Below the pieces are notes generated by a model. The model did not search any database, had not been told where the DNA came from, and saw nothing but the letters and a program-made list of their open reading frames with translations. DNA of 64,000 bases from Caulobacter sp. SL161 (GTDB lineage Bacteria > Pseudomonadota > Alphaproteobacteria > Caulobacterales > Caulobacteraceae): assembly GCF_026672375.1 (NCBI RefSeq), contig NZ_JAPPRA010000001.1, positions 3,596,001-3,660,000 of the forward strand, given 5' to 3'. The translations under genes and the position numbers were made by a program. Positions 42,902 to 50,951 of the stretch are shown here, in pieces. Position 1 is the first letter of the stretch, and the number at the start of each line of letters is the position of its first letter.

Positions 42902-43873
42902 TCAGCGCCCCCGGATCAGGCGCCAGCCGTCGATGACCAGCTTCAGCAGCATGATCGCCACGGCGACCCAAAGGGTAACCTGCAGGCTGAGGTCCACCGT
43001 CTTTTGCAGGTTGGCCAAGCCCGCCACCGTGGCCTCCGGCGCGACCAGGGTCACCAGCGGCATGGCCGGCCAGAGGGCGGCGGCGATGGCCAGGCCGATC
43101 AGCCCGGTCACGATCTCGAAGCCCGCCCGCGCCCGCACCCAGCCCGGCTTGACCATCAGGATCAGGCTCGACATCACCTGCACCACCGCCATGATCAGGA
43201 TCGGCCAGTAGAGCGCCTGGAAGATCGGCGAAAAGCTCAGAACGATCTCGCCGCCGCGCGTGGTGATCACGTTGCTGTCGGGGAAGTCCACCAACTTGGT
43301 CCACCAGCCGATGAACAGCAGGGTGACCGCCGCCTCGAAGAGACCTTCGAACCGGCTCTCGAAGAGCCGTTTCTTGGACTTGGAGACCCTGGGCAGGTCA
43401 TTGACCTTCCAGTTCCTGAACCCGTCGGTGTTGATCCAGCCGCGCTCGATGGCGGCGCCGATCAGGGTCGCCACGCCGATCAGGCATAGCGCGGTCGGGA
43501 TGAAGTCCGTGATCGTCCGCATCACCAGACGCGCGTCGCCGTGGGCGGTCAGCAGGGCCACGCCGGCCGGGATCGCCGCCGCGATCGCCGCCACAACCAC
43601 CAGCACTTTCACACTGAACAGCCAGAACGGATAGAGCTCAGGCCCGATCAGCGCCGTATGCGGCCCATAACGGCCGGCGACGGCGATCGGATGACCGATC
43701 TCGCGCAGCAGTTCCTCGATCTCGCGCTTGTCCAGCGGGCGGCCGCGCTGGGCTTCGAGATCCTCGACGCGGTTGACGATCAGGTCGCGCAGCTCGGCGA
43801 CGATGTCCTGGCGCGAGTCCTTGGGCAGCAGGGCGGCGACAGCGCCCAGATAACGATCGACCAGATCGCTCAT
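42902..43873 (-). CDS. HAAS-domain membrane protein, PadR partner
   Basis: Protein of 323 residues. The N-terminal 70 residues (VDRYLGAVAALLPKDSRQDIVAEL, REIEELLREIGHP) are an HAAS-like helical domain that usually accompanies PadR regulators. Seven or so membrane helices follow. It may be the membrane protein whose level the PadR regulator controls. Start 43873 has AAAGGACC upstream; the open frame to 44029 overlaps the PadR gene. Confidence 0.75.
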   Translation of the reverse strand: MSDLVDRYLGAVAALLPKDSRQDIVAELRDLIVNRVEDLEAQRGRPLDKREIEELLREIGHPIAVAGRYGPHTALIGPELYPFWLFSVKVLVVVAAIAAAIPAGVALLTAHGDARLVMRTITDFIPTALCLIGVATLIGAAIERGWINTDGFRNWKVNDLPRVSKSKKRLFESRFEGLFEAAVTLLFIGWWTKLVDFPDSNVITTRGGEIVLSFSPIFQALYWPILIMAVVQVMSSLILMVKPGWVRARAGFEIVTGLIGLAIAAALWPAMPLVTLVAPEATVAGLANLQKTVDLSLQVTLWVAVAIMLLKLVIDGWRLIRGR

Positions 43874-43905
43874 GTCATGGGGTCCTTTGGTAAGAGTAGC
43901 GGCTG

Positions 43906-44235
43906 TCACAACAGCGGCTCCAGGGCGGCGTTGATCGCCCGCCATTCGTCGGCGAGACGGGCCAGCACGGCCCTCCCCTCGCTCGACAGCTGATAGAAAC
44001 GCTTCTTGCGCTTGTCTTCCTCGCGCCACTCGCTGGCCAGCAGCCCTTGAGCCTCCAGCCGGCGCAGCATCGGATAGAGCGCGCCTTCGTCGATCTCCAC
44101 GCCCACGCCCGAGAGCGCCTGACGCAGGCTGTAGCCGTAGCGCTCCTCCCGCAGCTGGGCGAGGACGGCGAGGATCAGGGTTCCCCGCCTCAGCTCCTGG
44201 CGGAGCGATTCAAAGATGTCCGTATCGGTGGGCAT
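43906..44235 (-). CDS. PadR-family transcriptional regulator
   Basis: Protein of 109 residues: LILAVLAQLREERYGYSLRQAL, EIDEGALYPMLRRLEAQGLLASEW and KRKKRFYQLSSEGRAVL are the winged-helix landmarks. PadR proteins repress nearby genes and release on ligand binding. It is cotranscribed with the HAAS membrane protein 32 bases downstream. Inverted repeats in front of it suggest autoregulation. Start 44235 is favoured over 44265, which would overlap the operators. Confidence 0.9.
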   Translation of the reverse strand: MPTDTDIFESLRQELRRGTLILAVLAQLREERYGYSLRQALSGVGVEIDEGALYPMLRRLEAQGLLASEWREEDKRKKRFYQLSSEGRAVLARLADEWRAINAALEPLL

Positions 44236-44266
44236 AGGGTGTACGACGCATAGTGTGTGGCACATG

Positions 44267-44296
44267 GTGTGTGATACACACTGTATGTCACACAGT
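44267..44296. promoter_or_regulatory. PadR-type operator cluster
   Basis: GTGTGT-GAT-ACACAC (44267-44281) is a perfect inverted repeat. It runs directly into ACTGT-N7-ACAGT (44280-44296). A further GTGTGTGG lies at 44253-44260. They sit 32-61 bases before the PadR start in an otherwise GC-rich region. Confidence 0.6.
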
Positions 44297-44408
44297 ATAA
44301 TTGCGAGTCAAGGCGTCGAACGGCGTTCATCATTCCCCGATAGGTGTTCGTACCCAATACCGCCGCGACCGGAATGCCGTAGGCTTCGCAAGCTCAGGAG
44401 CCTCGCCC

Positions 44409-44777
44409 ATGCCGCGCACGATCCGCCCCCTCGCCGTCGCCGTTCTGCTCGCGGGCGGGCTTCTCGCCACGGGAACCGCCGCCGCCGCCCAGGCCTCGGC
44501 GGTCAATGGTCAGAAGCTGGCCCAGCGCCACTGCGGCGGTTGCCACGGGGTCAGCGACCTCAAGAGCCCCCTGCCCAGCGCCCCGGCCTTCGCCAAGCTC
44601 TATCTGCGCTATCCGCCTGGCCGCCTGGACCAGGTGCTGTCCGAAGGCATGCTGTCGCCCGCCTCGCCGCCTGAGGAGGGCTCGCCCCAGACCCATCCGC
44701 GGATGCCGCAGGTCAAGTTCGACGACGACCAGCGCGCCGACCTCAAGGCCTATCTGAACAGCCTGGATCCGCGCTGA
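44409..44777 (+). CDS. Periplasmic c-type cytochrome
   Basis: Protein of 122 residues with a signal peptide ending TAAAAQAS. The haem motif CGGCH lies near residue 43, and HPRMPQVKF near residue 98 offers a Met axial ligand. The single small class I domain suggests a soluble electron carrier or a subunit of an unseen oxidase. CAGGAG precedes the start. It is divergent from the PadR unit. Confidence 0.85.
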   Translation: MPRTIRPLAVAVLLAGGLLATGTAAAAQASAVNGQKLAQRHCGGCHGVSDLKSPLPSAPAFAKLYLRYPPGRLDQVLSEGMLSPASPPEEGSPQTHPRMPQVKFDDDQRADLKAYLNSLDPR

Positions 44778-44783
44778 GGCCGC

Positions 44784-46874
44784 TCAGGCCGCCGCCGTCA
44801 GCGCGGTGTTGATGCCCACATAGAGGGTCGCCGGCGTCACCGGCTTGGTGATGAACCCATCCGCCCCGGCGGCGAGCGCGGCGTCGCGATGCTCGCGCGA
44901 GGCGTTGGCGGTCATCATCACGATCGGCGTGGGGGTACGCCCCTCCCCTTCGCGGGCTTCCAGACAGCGGACCTCCCGGGTCGCGGTCAAGCCGTCCATC
45001 ACCGGCATCTGCATGTCCATCAGGATCAGGTCGAAGCGCTGTGTGGCCAGAAGGGTCAGCGCCTCGGCGCCGTTCTCGGCCATCACCAGCTCCGCGCCCG
45101 TCGGCTCCAGCAGCAGTTCGACGACCCGGCGGTTGTTGGGATTGTCCTCGACCAGCAGGATCGTCATGGCCGTGGCCAGATCCGCCTCGCTCTCGACCGC
45201 CACCGAGGCCTCGGGCTCGGCGGTCGAGACCGGCACGTGCACGCGGAACACGCTGCCGCGCTCCGCCCCGGCCAGCGCTTCGATATCGCCACCCATCATG
45301 CGCGCCAGGGCGCGGCAGATGGTCAGGCCAAGCCCCGTTCCGCCGAACCGGCGCGTCACCGAGGCGTCGCCCTGGATGAAAGGCTCGAACAGCACGTGTT
45401 CCATCTCGGGCGACAGACCCACGCCCGTGTCGCGCACCTCGATCAACAGGGTCTGCGCCGCCGGGTCCGCCCCCTCGACCGTGACACTGACGGCGATCTC
45501 GCCCGCGTCGGTGAACTTGATGGCGTTGGCCAGCAGGTTCCACAGGATCTGGCGGATCTTCTGGGCGTCGCCGCGATACCGCCCGCCGGGCGGGGCGATC
45601 ACCGAGACGTCGAACCCCAGCCCCTTGTTGTCGGCCTTGATCTTGAAGAGGTCGGTCGAGGACCGCACCAGATCCTCAAGCCCGAAGGTCACGACCTCCA
45701 GCTCCATGCGCTCGGCCTCGATCTTGGCCAGGTCCAGCAGGGCGCTGAGGATCGACTCCAGGGTCGTCCCGGACTCGACGATAATCTCGACCATCTCGCG
45801 CTGGCGATCGGTCAAGTCGCTCTGGCCCAGAGCCGAAGCCAGGGCGATCACCCCGTTCAGCGGCGTGCGGATCTCGTGGCTGACATTGGCCACGAACTGG
45901 GATTTGACCTGGCTGGCGCGCTCGGCCAGCTCCAGGGCGTCGCGAAGCTCGGTCTCGCGCTCGCGAAGCTCGGTCACGTCGATGAACGAGGTCACCGTCA
46001 GGCTCGGCGGCTCACCCACCGTGTCGAAGATCGGCAGCGAATTGACGCTGAGCCAGCGCAGCGCGCCATCCGGCAGATGCACCCCCAGAACAAAGTTCAG
46101 GACCGGCTCGCCCGTGGCCAGACAGACCATCGACGGCTGGGCCTCGACCGGAAGCGGCGCTCCGGCGGCGTCGACGAGCCGCCAGTCGTCGTCGACCGAG
46201 CTCTTGCCCAGCAACTGGTCGTGGGTCAGGCCCAGCAGTGCAGCGGCGGCGGGGTTGTGGCGCAGGATGATGCTGCTGCGGTCCTGCAGCACCACGCCTT
46301 CACGCATCGCGGCGAAGATCGTCCGGAACTGCACGCCCTCAGCCGCCAGGTTCAGCAACTGCTGGCCCTGGGCGTCGGCCAGTTCGCAGCGGGCCCGCAT
46401 CTCGATCAGGCGCGCGGTGATCCTGGCCAGGCGTTCGAGGGCCTGAACCTCCTTCGCCGACCAGTCGCGCGTTTGTTGGTCGATCACACCGACCGCGCCG
46501 ATGGCCACGCCCTGCTCGGTGACGATCGGCGCGCCCGCATAGCTGCGGACGTGCTCGGGGCCGGTCACGAACCGGTTGTCCTTGAAACGCGCGTCCAGCG
46601 TCACATCCGGCACCAGGAGCGTCCTGGCCTGCGCCACCGCATGGGCGCAGAACGAGGCGGCGCGCTCGGTCTCGCAGACATCGATGCCGACCCGGGCCTT
46701 GAACCACTGACGATGATCATCAATCAGCGACACCACGGCGATCGGCGTCTGGCAGGCGTCCTGCGCGGCGTGGACGATATCGTCGAACTCCGGCTCGGGC
46801 GGCGTATCCAGGATGCCAAGGTCCAGGAGCGCCCGAACGCGGGCGATCTCCCGGGCCGTTACAGACTTGTCCAT
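44784..46874 (-). CDS. Hybrid histidine kinase with GAF and PAS domains
   Basis: Protein of 696 residues, soluble. The order is GAF (about 20-160), PAS (about 185-305), HisKA with His333 in ANVSHEIRTPLNG, a HATPase domain (NLLANAIKFTDAGE, RRFGGTGLGLTICRAL) and a C-terminal receiver with Asp620 in ILMDMQMPVMDG. The GAF opening LDILDTPPEPEFDDIV is typical of phytochrome-free stress or redox kinases. It has no adjacent output regulator, so a phosphotransfer protein elsewhere is likely. Confidence 0.9.
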   Translation of the reverse strand: MDKSVTAREIARVRALLDLGILDTPPEPEFDDIVHAAQDACQTPIAVVSLIDDHRQWFKARVGIDVCETERAASFCAHAVAQARTLLVPDVTLDARFKDNRFVTGPEHVRSYAGAPIVTEQGVAIGAVGVIDQQTRDWSAKEVQALERLARITARLIEMRARCELADAQGQQLLNLAAEGVQFRTIFAAMREGVVLQDRSSIILRHNPAAAALLGLTHDQLLGKSSVDDDWRLVDAAGAPLPVEAQPSMVCLATGEPVLNFVLGVHLPDGALRWLSVNSLPIFDTVGEPPSLTVTSFIDVTELRERETELRDALELAERASQVKSQFVANVSHEIRTPLNGVIALASALGQSDLTDRQREMVEIIVESGTTLESILSALLDLAKIEAERMELEVVTFGLEDLVRSSTDLFKIKADNKGLGFDVSVIAPPGGRYRGDAQKIRQILWNLLANAIKFTDAGEIAVSVTVEGADPAAQTLLIEVRDTGVGLSPEMEHVLFEPFIQGDASVTRRFGGTGLGLTICRALARMMGGDIEALAGAERGSVFRVHVPVSTAEPEASVAVESEADLATAMTILLVEDNPNNRRVVELLLEPTGAELVMAENGAEALTLLATQRFDLILMDMQMPVMDGLTATREVRCLEAREGEGRTPTPIVMMTANASREHRDAALAAGADGFITKPVTPATLYVGINTALTAAA

Positions 46875-46928
46875 CGCTCCGACCGCACCCCAAACTCCGC
46901 GCCGAGAGTCTTAGTACTTGATTTGGGG

Positions 46929-47336
46929 TTATCCGCGCCCCGCCTGTGGGCCGCCGGAGATGTCGCTTTTTGACGCAGGCGCCGCCTCGCCCGTGCGCGC
47001 CGCCTTGAGCTGATGGCCCACCGTCACGATCGCCTCCAGGGCCGGGACAAGCCCCTCGCCCAGCGGCGTAAGGGCGTACTCCACAGACGGCGGCGAGGTG
47101 GGCTGGATCGTTCGCGAGAGCACGCCCTTGGCTTCCAGTTCCTTCAGGCGCTGGGACAGCACCTTGGCCGACACCGGCGGGATATCGGTCCGCAGCTCGC
47201 TGAACCGCCTTGGACCGGCGCGCAGGTGCCAGATCACGTTCGGGGCCCAGGCCCCGGCGATCACCGCCATGCACTCGGTCAGCGCACAGGGCTCCGGCGG
47301 CGGCGCGCTGCGGTTCTTTCGGACTTTCAACACCAT
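46929..47336 (-). CDS. HxlR-family transcriptional regulator
   Basis: Protein of 135 residues with the HxlR winged helix: CALTECMAVIAGAW, LSQRLKELEAKGVLSR and VEYALTPLGEGLVPAL. Two cysteines near the N-terminus could sense electrophiles or oxidants, as in related regulators. It is divergent from the GST-SnoaL-tautomerase operon, and a palindrome lies between them. Start 47336 is preferred; a TTG at 47369 extends the frame without a ribosome site. Confidence 0.88.
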   Translation of the reverse strand: MVLKVRKNRSAPPPEPCALTECMAVIAGAWAPNVIWHLRAGPRRFSELRTDIPPVSAKVLSQRLKELEAKGVLSRTIQPTSPPSVEYALTPLGEGLVPALEAIVTVGHQLKAARTGEAAPASKSDISGGPQAGRG

Positions 47337-47372
47337 GGCCAACGCTCGGTTACCGTCAGGAAACGCCAAAAG

Positions 47373-47401
47373 TTGCTAACCAGAAGAAACCAGGTTGGCA
47401 A
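47373..47401. promoter_or_regulatory. Near-perfect inverted repeat, likely HxlR operator
   Basis: TTGCTAACC (47373-47381) and GGTTGGCAA (47393-47401) are inverted with one mismatch and an 11-base spacer, roughly midway between the divergent HxlR and GST starts. Confidence 0.5.
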
Positions 47402-47453
47402 TGGTGACCTGTGCCCATAGGTGCCCGGCGGCACTCAAACTGGAGACGTCGCC

Positions 47454-48083
47454 ATGCACCTCTACTTCAAGCCCGGCGCCTGTTCGCTGGCCGCTCGCAT
47501 CACCTTGATCGAACTGGGTCTGCCGTTCGCGGCGGTCCCCGTCGACACGGCCAAGGGAACCACCGCCACCGGCGCCGACTACAAGCGCATCAACCCGAAA
47601 GGCTACGTCCCGGCGCTGGCGATCAGCCCCGGCGTGGTGATCACCGAGAACCCGGCCATCCTGCAGTATCTGGCCGACCTCGCGCCCGAGCGGGGCCTGG
47701 CGCCGCCGGCCGGCGGACTGGAGCGCGTCCGCCTGCAGGAGTGGTTGGCCTTCATCTCGTCCGAGCTGCACAAGGCGTTTGCGCCCTGGTTCTCCGGCCG
47801 CCCGATGAGCGCGGACGACAAGGCCCGGGCCGAGGCCCATCTGGCGCGCCGTCTCGATGACGTGGAACGGCAGCTAGCCGATGGCCGGACCTATCTGCTG
47901 GGCGAGGGCTTCACCGTCGCCGACGCCTATCTGTTCGCGGTCCTCAACTGGACCCGGTTCATCGGCGTGTCGCTGGAGGCCTGGCCCTATGCGGCCCGCT
48001 TCGTCGAACAGGCCCAGGCCCGATCGGCGGTTCGCGAAGCGCTGATCGAGGAAGGTCTGTCGCCCGCCGGAGACGCCGCATGA
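47454..48083 (+). CDS. Glutathione S-transferase, beta-like
   Basis: Protein of 209 residues. The N-terminal thioredoxin-like domain begins LYFKPGACSLAARI, with Cys10 at the catalytic place of beta-class enzymes. The glutathione-binding ITENPAILQYLADL follows near residue 65. The C-terminal helical domain contains GEGFTVADAYLF. It should conjugate or reduce electrophiles in the cytoplasm. TGGAGAC precedes the start, and the stop overlaps the next gene (ATGA). Confidence 0.9.
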   Translation: MHLYFKPGACSLAARITLIELGLPFAAVPVDTAKGTTATGADYKRINPKGYVPALAISPGVVITENPAILQYLADLAPERGLAPPAGGLERVRLQEWLAFISSELHKAFAPWFSGRPMSADDKARAEAHLARRLDDVERQLADGRTYLLGEGFTVADAYLFAVLNWTRFIGVSLEAWPYAARFVEQAQARSAVREALIEEGLSPAGDAA

Positions 48084-48451
48084 GCGACTTCGCCGGCGTC
48101 CAGGACGTCCTCCGAAAGTACTTCGACGCGCTCTATACCTGCGACGTGGGTCTGCTGGCGGAGGTCTTTCACCCCCGCGCGATCTACGCGACCGCCGACG
48201 AGACTCCGCCGCTCTATCGCGACATGCCCACCTATTTCGAGGTGGTGCGCGGGCGCACCCCGCCGGCCGCCTCGGCCGATCCGCGCCGGGACACCATCGA
48301 CGAGATCGCCTTCGCCGGCGACAACGCCGCCGCCGCGCGGGTGCGCTGCACGCTCGGCGCGCGCGACTTCGTCGATCTGCTGACCCTGGTCCGCGAGAAC
48401 GGCCGCTGGCGGATCATCGCCAAGGTCTTCCAGATCATCGAGAAGGAATAA
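48080..48451 (+). CDS. SnoaL/NTF2-like protein (putative lumazine-binding type)
   Basis: Protein of 123 residues with an NTF2-like cone: YFDALYTCDVGLLAEVFHPRA, then RCTLGARDFVDLLTLV and GRWRIIAKVFQ. It resembles the putative lumazine-binding family. Such proteins bind or isomerise small ligands. It is coupled to the GST gene by a four-base overlap and followed after 4 bases by the tautomerase, so the three gene products probably act on one type of compound. Confidence 0.8.
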   Translation: MSDFAGVQDVLRKYFDALYTCDVGLLAEVFHPRAIYATADETPPLYRDMPTYFEVVRGRTPPAASADPRRDTIDEIAFAGDNAAAARVRCTLGARDFVDLLTLVRENGRWRIIAKVFQIIEKE

Positions 48452-48455
48452 GCCC

Positions 48456-48671
48456 ATGCCCTATGTGAACATCCAGGTGACCCGAGAAGGCGTCACCGCC
48501 GAGCAGAAGGCGCGCCTGATCGAGGGCGTAACGACGCTCCTGAGCGCGGTGCTGGGCAAAGACCCCAACACCACCTTCGTCGTCATTGAGGAGGTGTCGC
48601 TGGAAAACTGGGGCGTCGGCGGCTTGCCCGTCGAGGCCTACCGGGCCCGGAAACGGCTGGCGGCGACCTGA
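48456..48671 (+). CDS. 4-oxalocrotonate tautomerase-family protein
   Basis: Protein of 71 residues starting Met-Pro-Tyr-Val-Asn, with the catalytic Pro exposed after Met removal. KARLIEGVTTLLSAVLGKDP and FVVIEEVSLENWGVGG follow the family pattern. It would tautomerise enols or dehalogenate small acids as an oligomer. It is the last gene of the operon; a GC hairpin follows. Confidence 0.88.
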   Translation: MPYVNIQVTREGVTAEQKARLIEGVTTLLSAVLGKDPNTTFVVIEEVSLENWGVGGLPVEAYRARKRLAAT

Positions 48672-48680
48672 AACGCCGGA

Positions 48681-48715
48681 CGCGGACGCGGCCTCGAAAC
48701 ACCGCCGCGTCCGCG
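48681..48715 (+). terminator. GC-rich hairpin after the tautomerase gene
   Basis: CGCGGACGCGG (48681-48691) pairs perfectly with CCGCGTCCGCG (48705-48715). No T-tract follows. It lies 9 bases after the stop and is a probable end of the GST operon transcript. Confidence 0.5.
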
Positions 48716-48788
48716 ATCCCCCTGGATTTCGAGGGGGCCAAGGTTTGCGCGGCCTCAACGGCGACAGTATCTTGCATGCGAAGAGGGG

Positions 48789-49493
48789 ATGACCACCTTG
48801 TCCAGGACCAAGGGCGCCAGGGATCTCGACCACGAGACCAAACGCCGCGACTTGTTGGAGAAGATGACGCTCCACCTGATGGCGCGCGGGGGCGAACGCG
48901 CGAGCTTTCGCGACCTGGCGGCCGCCGCCGAGGTCTCGCCGCCCACCCTGCGTCACTATTTCGGCGACCGTCGCGCGGTGATCGACGCGGTGCTTGAGGA
49001 GTGCCTGCGACGCGGCCGCCCCGGCCTCGACGCCCAGCGCCTCAGCGACCTGCCCTTCGAAGCCTCGATCCACACCTATGCGCGCAGCCTGGTCAATGCG
49101 CTGCGGGCCGAGAAGACGGTGCGGCTGGGCGACATCTTCGCGCTCAGCCTGGCCGAAGGCCTGACGGACCCGACCTATGGCCGCCCGGCCCTGGAGCACA
49201 TCGTTGAGCCGACCCTGCAGGCGCTGGAGGCCCGGCTGGCGGTCCACATCGCGCGCGGCGAGATGCGGGCCGATGTCGATCCGCGCATGGCCGCGCTGCA
49301 ACTGGTCTCGCCGCTGCTGCTGGCCTGTCTGCACCAGGACCAGCTGGAGGGCGCCCACCTGCGCGCCATGAACCTGGAAAAGCTGATCGCCAGCACCTGC
49401 GGGGCGTTCCTGCGCGCCTTCGCGACTTCCCCGCCCGTGTGGGGGACCGACGAGCCCCCGGCGCCGGTCTTGGCTGCGGCCGACTGGCGCTAG
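48789..49493 (+). CDS. TetR-family transcriptional regulator
   Basis: Protein of 234 residues. The DNA-binding region (about 20-65) reads FRDLAAAAEVSPPTLRHYFGDRRAVIDAVL; the C-terminal ligand domain spans 80-215. It stands alone after the GST operon, with no obvious target beside it. The TAG stop merges with a repeat hairpin. Confidence 0.88.
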   Translation: MTTLSRTKGARDLDHETKRRDLLEKMTLHLMARGGERASFRDLAAAAEVSPPTLRHYFGDRRAVIDAVLEECLRRGRPGLDAQRLSDLPFEASIHTYARSLVNALRAEKTVRLGDIFALSLAEGLTDPTYGRPALEHIVEPTLQALEARLAVHIARGEMRADVDPRMAALQLVSPLLLACLHQDQLEGAHLRAMNLEKLIASTCGAFLRAFATSPPVWGTDEPPAPVLAAADWR

Positions 49494-49534
49494 AGCGTTT
49501 CACGACCTGGCCGCGCCAGGCCACGAGACGCTCT
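49491..49534 (+). terminator. Stop-codon hairpin repeat, family D copy 3
   Basis: AGAGCGT (49492-49498) pairs with ACGCTCT (49528-49534) and an inner CCTGG pairs with CCAGG around CCGCG. It starts inside the TAG stop of the TetR gene and is followed by AACCTCTTATTTT, so it probably acts as a terminator. Confidence 0.7.
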
Positions 49535-49549
49535 AACCTCTTATTTTAA

Positions 49550-49596
49550 CGCGTTTTTCTTCACGCGAACCGGGACCACCTCGCTCGAAAAACGCG
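49550..49596. repeat. Alphaproteobacterial palindromic repeat
   Basis: CGCGTTTTTC (49550-49559) and GAAAAACGCG (49587-49596) are exact inverted arms around TTCACGCGAACCGG and CCTCGCT. The arms and centre are those of a hairpin repeat I recall from many alphaproteobacterial intergenic regions. It stands before the DUF3429 operon. Confidence 0.6.
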
Positions 49597-49697
49597 CTAA
49601 TCGTCGCGGCGAACCCTTAAGCGCTTCCGCGACCTTTCTTTATACCAAGCGATACACTAAATAATCCTCGATCGGATTTGATCGAGGGAGACGCCCT

Positions 49698-50198
49698 ATG
49701 GACGGCGCGGTCCACATCCTTGAGCCTCGCAGCGACAGCGCGCCGCGCGCCGGCGCCGCCCGGGCCATGGCCGTGCTGGGCGCGCTGGGCCTGGTCCCGT
49801 TCGTCGCGCCGCCGCTGCTGTTTCTGGCCGGCGTGCTGCCGGGCGGGACGGCGTGGATCGCCCAGGCCGCCTATGCCGGCGCGATTCTGGCCTTTCTCGG
49901 CGGCGTTCGAGCGGCGCAAGCTGCGCTCGGGGCGCGGGCGGACATCGCCACCCTGGTGATCGCCATGGCCCCGCCGATCGTCGGTTTCGCGGTCGCGGCC
50001 CTGGTGGCCGGGGCCGGCTCGGCGGCGATGGTCTCTACGGGCCTGCTGGGCCTAGCTCTGGCGCTCGCGGCTCAGGGCGTGTGGGACATGACGGCGCAGA
50101 CCTTGCCCGACTGGTATCGCAAGCTCCGTCTTCCCCTGACGATCGTCGCCTGCGGGTCTCTGCTGGTCGGCGCCCTGCTGGCGAGCACGCCGACATGA
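49698..50198 (+). CDS. DUF3429 membrane protein
   Basis: Protein of 166 residues with about five hydrophobic segments (28-48, 58-75, 85-110, 115-130, 143-160) and the DUF3429-like patterns AILAFLGGVRAAQA and LPDWYRKLRLPLTIV. The function is unknown. It is coupled to the following SDR gene by an ATGA overlap. GAGGGAGAC precedes the start. Confidence 0.85.
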   Translation: MDGAVHILEPRSDSAPRAGAARAMAVLGALGLVPFVAPPLLFLAGVLPGGTAWIAQAAYAGAILAFLGGVRAAQAALGARADIATLVIAMAPPIVGFAVAALVAGAGSAAMVSTGLLGLALALAAQGVWDMTAQTLPDWYRKLRLPLTIVACGSLLVGALLASTPT

Positions 50199-50917
50199 GC
50201 GGACGCCTCGCCGTCGTCGTGGGCGCCGGCGGCGGCCTCGGCCGCGCCTTCGTGACCCGCCTGGCGGCCGAGCCCGGCTGGAGCGCCGTCATCGGCGTCG
50301 GCCGCGCCCGTCCGGACGACTGGCCCGAGCCCCCCCGCACGCCCTTTCTGACCCTGGACCTGCTGGACGAGACCGCGCTGGCCGCCCTCGCCGCCCAACT
50401 GCGCGAGAAGGGGTCCCTGGGCCTGCTGCTCATCACCACCGGCCTGCTGCACGACACCGACCTGACGCCCGAAAAGAGCATGCGCGCGGTCAGCGCATCG
50501 GCGATGCAGCGCCTGTTCGAGGTCAACACGATCATCCCCAGCCTGGCGCTCAAGCACCTGACCCCGCTGCTGCCCAAGGACGAGCCGAGCCTCGTCGCCG
50601 CCCTGTCGGCGCGGGTCGGCAGCATCGGCGACAACCGCCTGGGCGGCTGGCACGCCTATCGCGCCAGCAAGGCGGCGCTGAACATGATGATCCGCTGCCA
50701 GGCGCTGGAGCTGCAGCGCGAGCGCCCGCGCGCCGTCTGCGTGGCGCTGCATCCCGGCACGGTGTCCACCGAGCTCAGCGCGCCCTTCGCCCGCTCGCCC
50801 AAGACCCTGTTCACCCCCGACGACGCCGCCCAGCGCCTGCTCAAGGTGCTGTCCCAGCTGGAGCCCGCCCACAGCGGCGGCTTCTTCGCCCATGACGGCC
50901 AGCCCATCCCCTGGTGA
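50195..50917 (+). CDS. SDR-family protein, CsgA/C-factor-like
   Basis: Protein of 240 residues. Cofactor motif GAGGGLGRAF, catalytic-type Ser in SARVGSIGDN and Tyr/Lys in YRASKAALNMM are present. Sequence style (HPGTVSTELSAPF) resembles C-factor-type SDR proteins of many proteobacteria. It is translated together with the DUF3429 protein, and a regulator follows. Confidence 0.86.
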   Translation: MSGRLAVVVGAGGGLGRAFVTRLAAEPGWSAVIGVGRARPDDWPEPPRTPFLTLDLLDETALAALAAQLREKGSLGLLLITTGLLHDTDLTPEKSMRAVSASAMQRLFEVNTIIPSLALKHLTPLLPKDEPSLVAALSARVGSIGDNRLGGWHAYRASKAALNMMIRCQALELQRERPRAVCVALHPGTVSTELSAPFARSPKTLFTPDDAAQRLLKVLSQLEPAHSGGFFAHDGQPIPW

Positions 50918-50951
50918 GCCGCTCGCCCTTCCCCCCTCGGAGACGCCCCGC

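Noticed and set aside
42708..43304. Minus-strand open frame of 198 codons
   Set aside because: It runs across the end of the HAAS gene in another frame and into the gap; the sequence is Arg/Gly/Asp-rich and lacks a domain.
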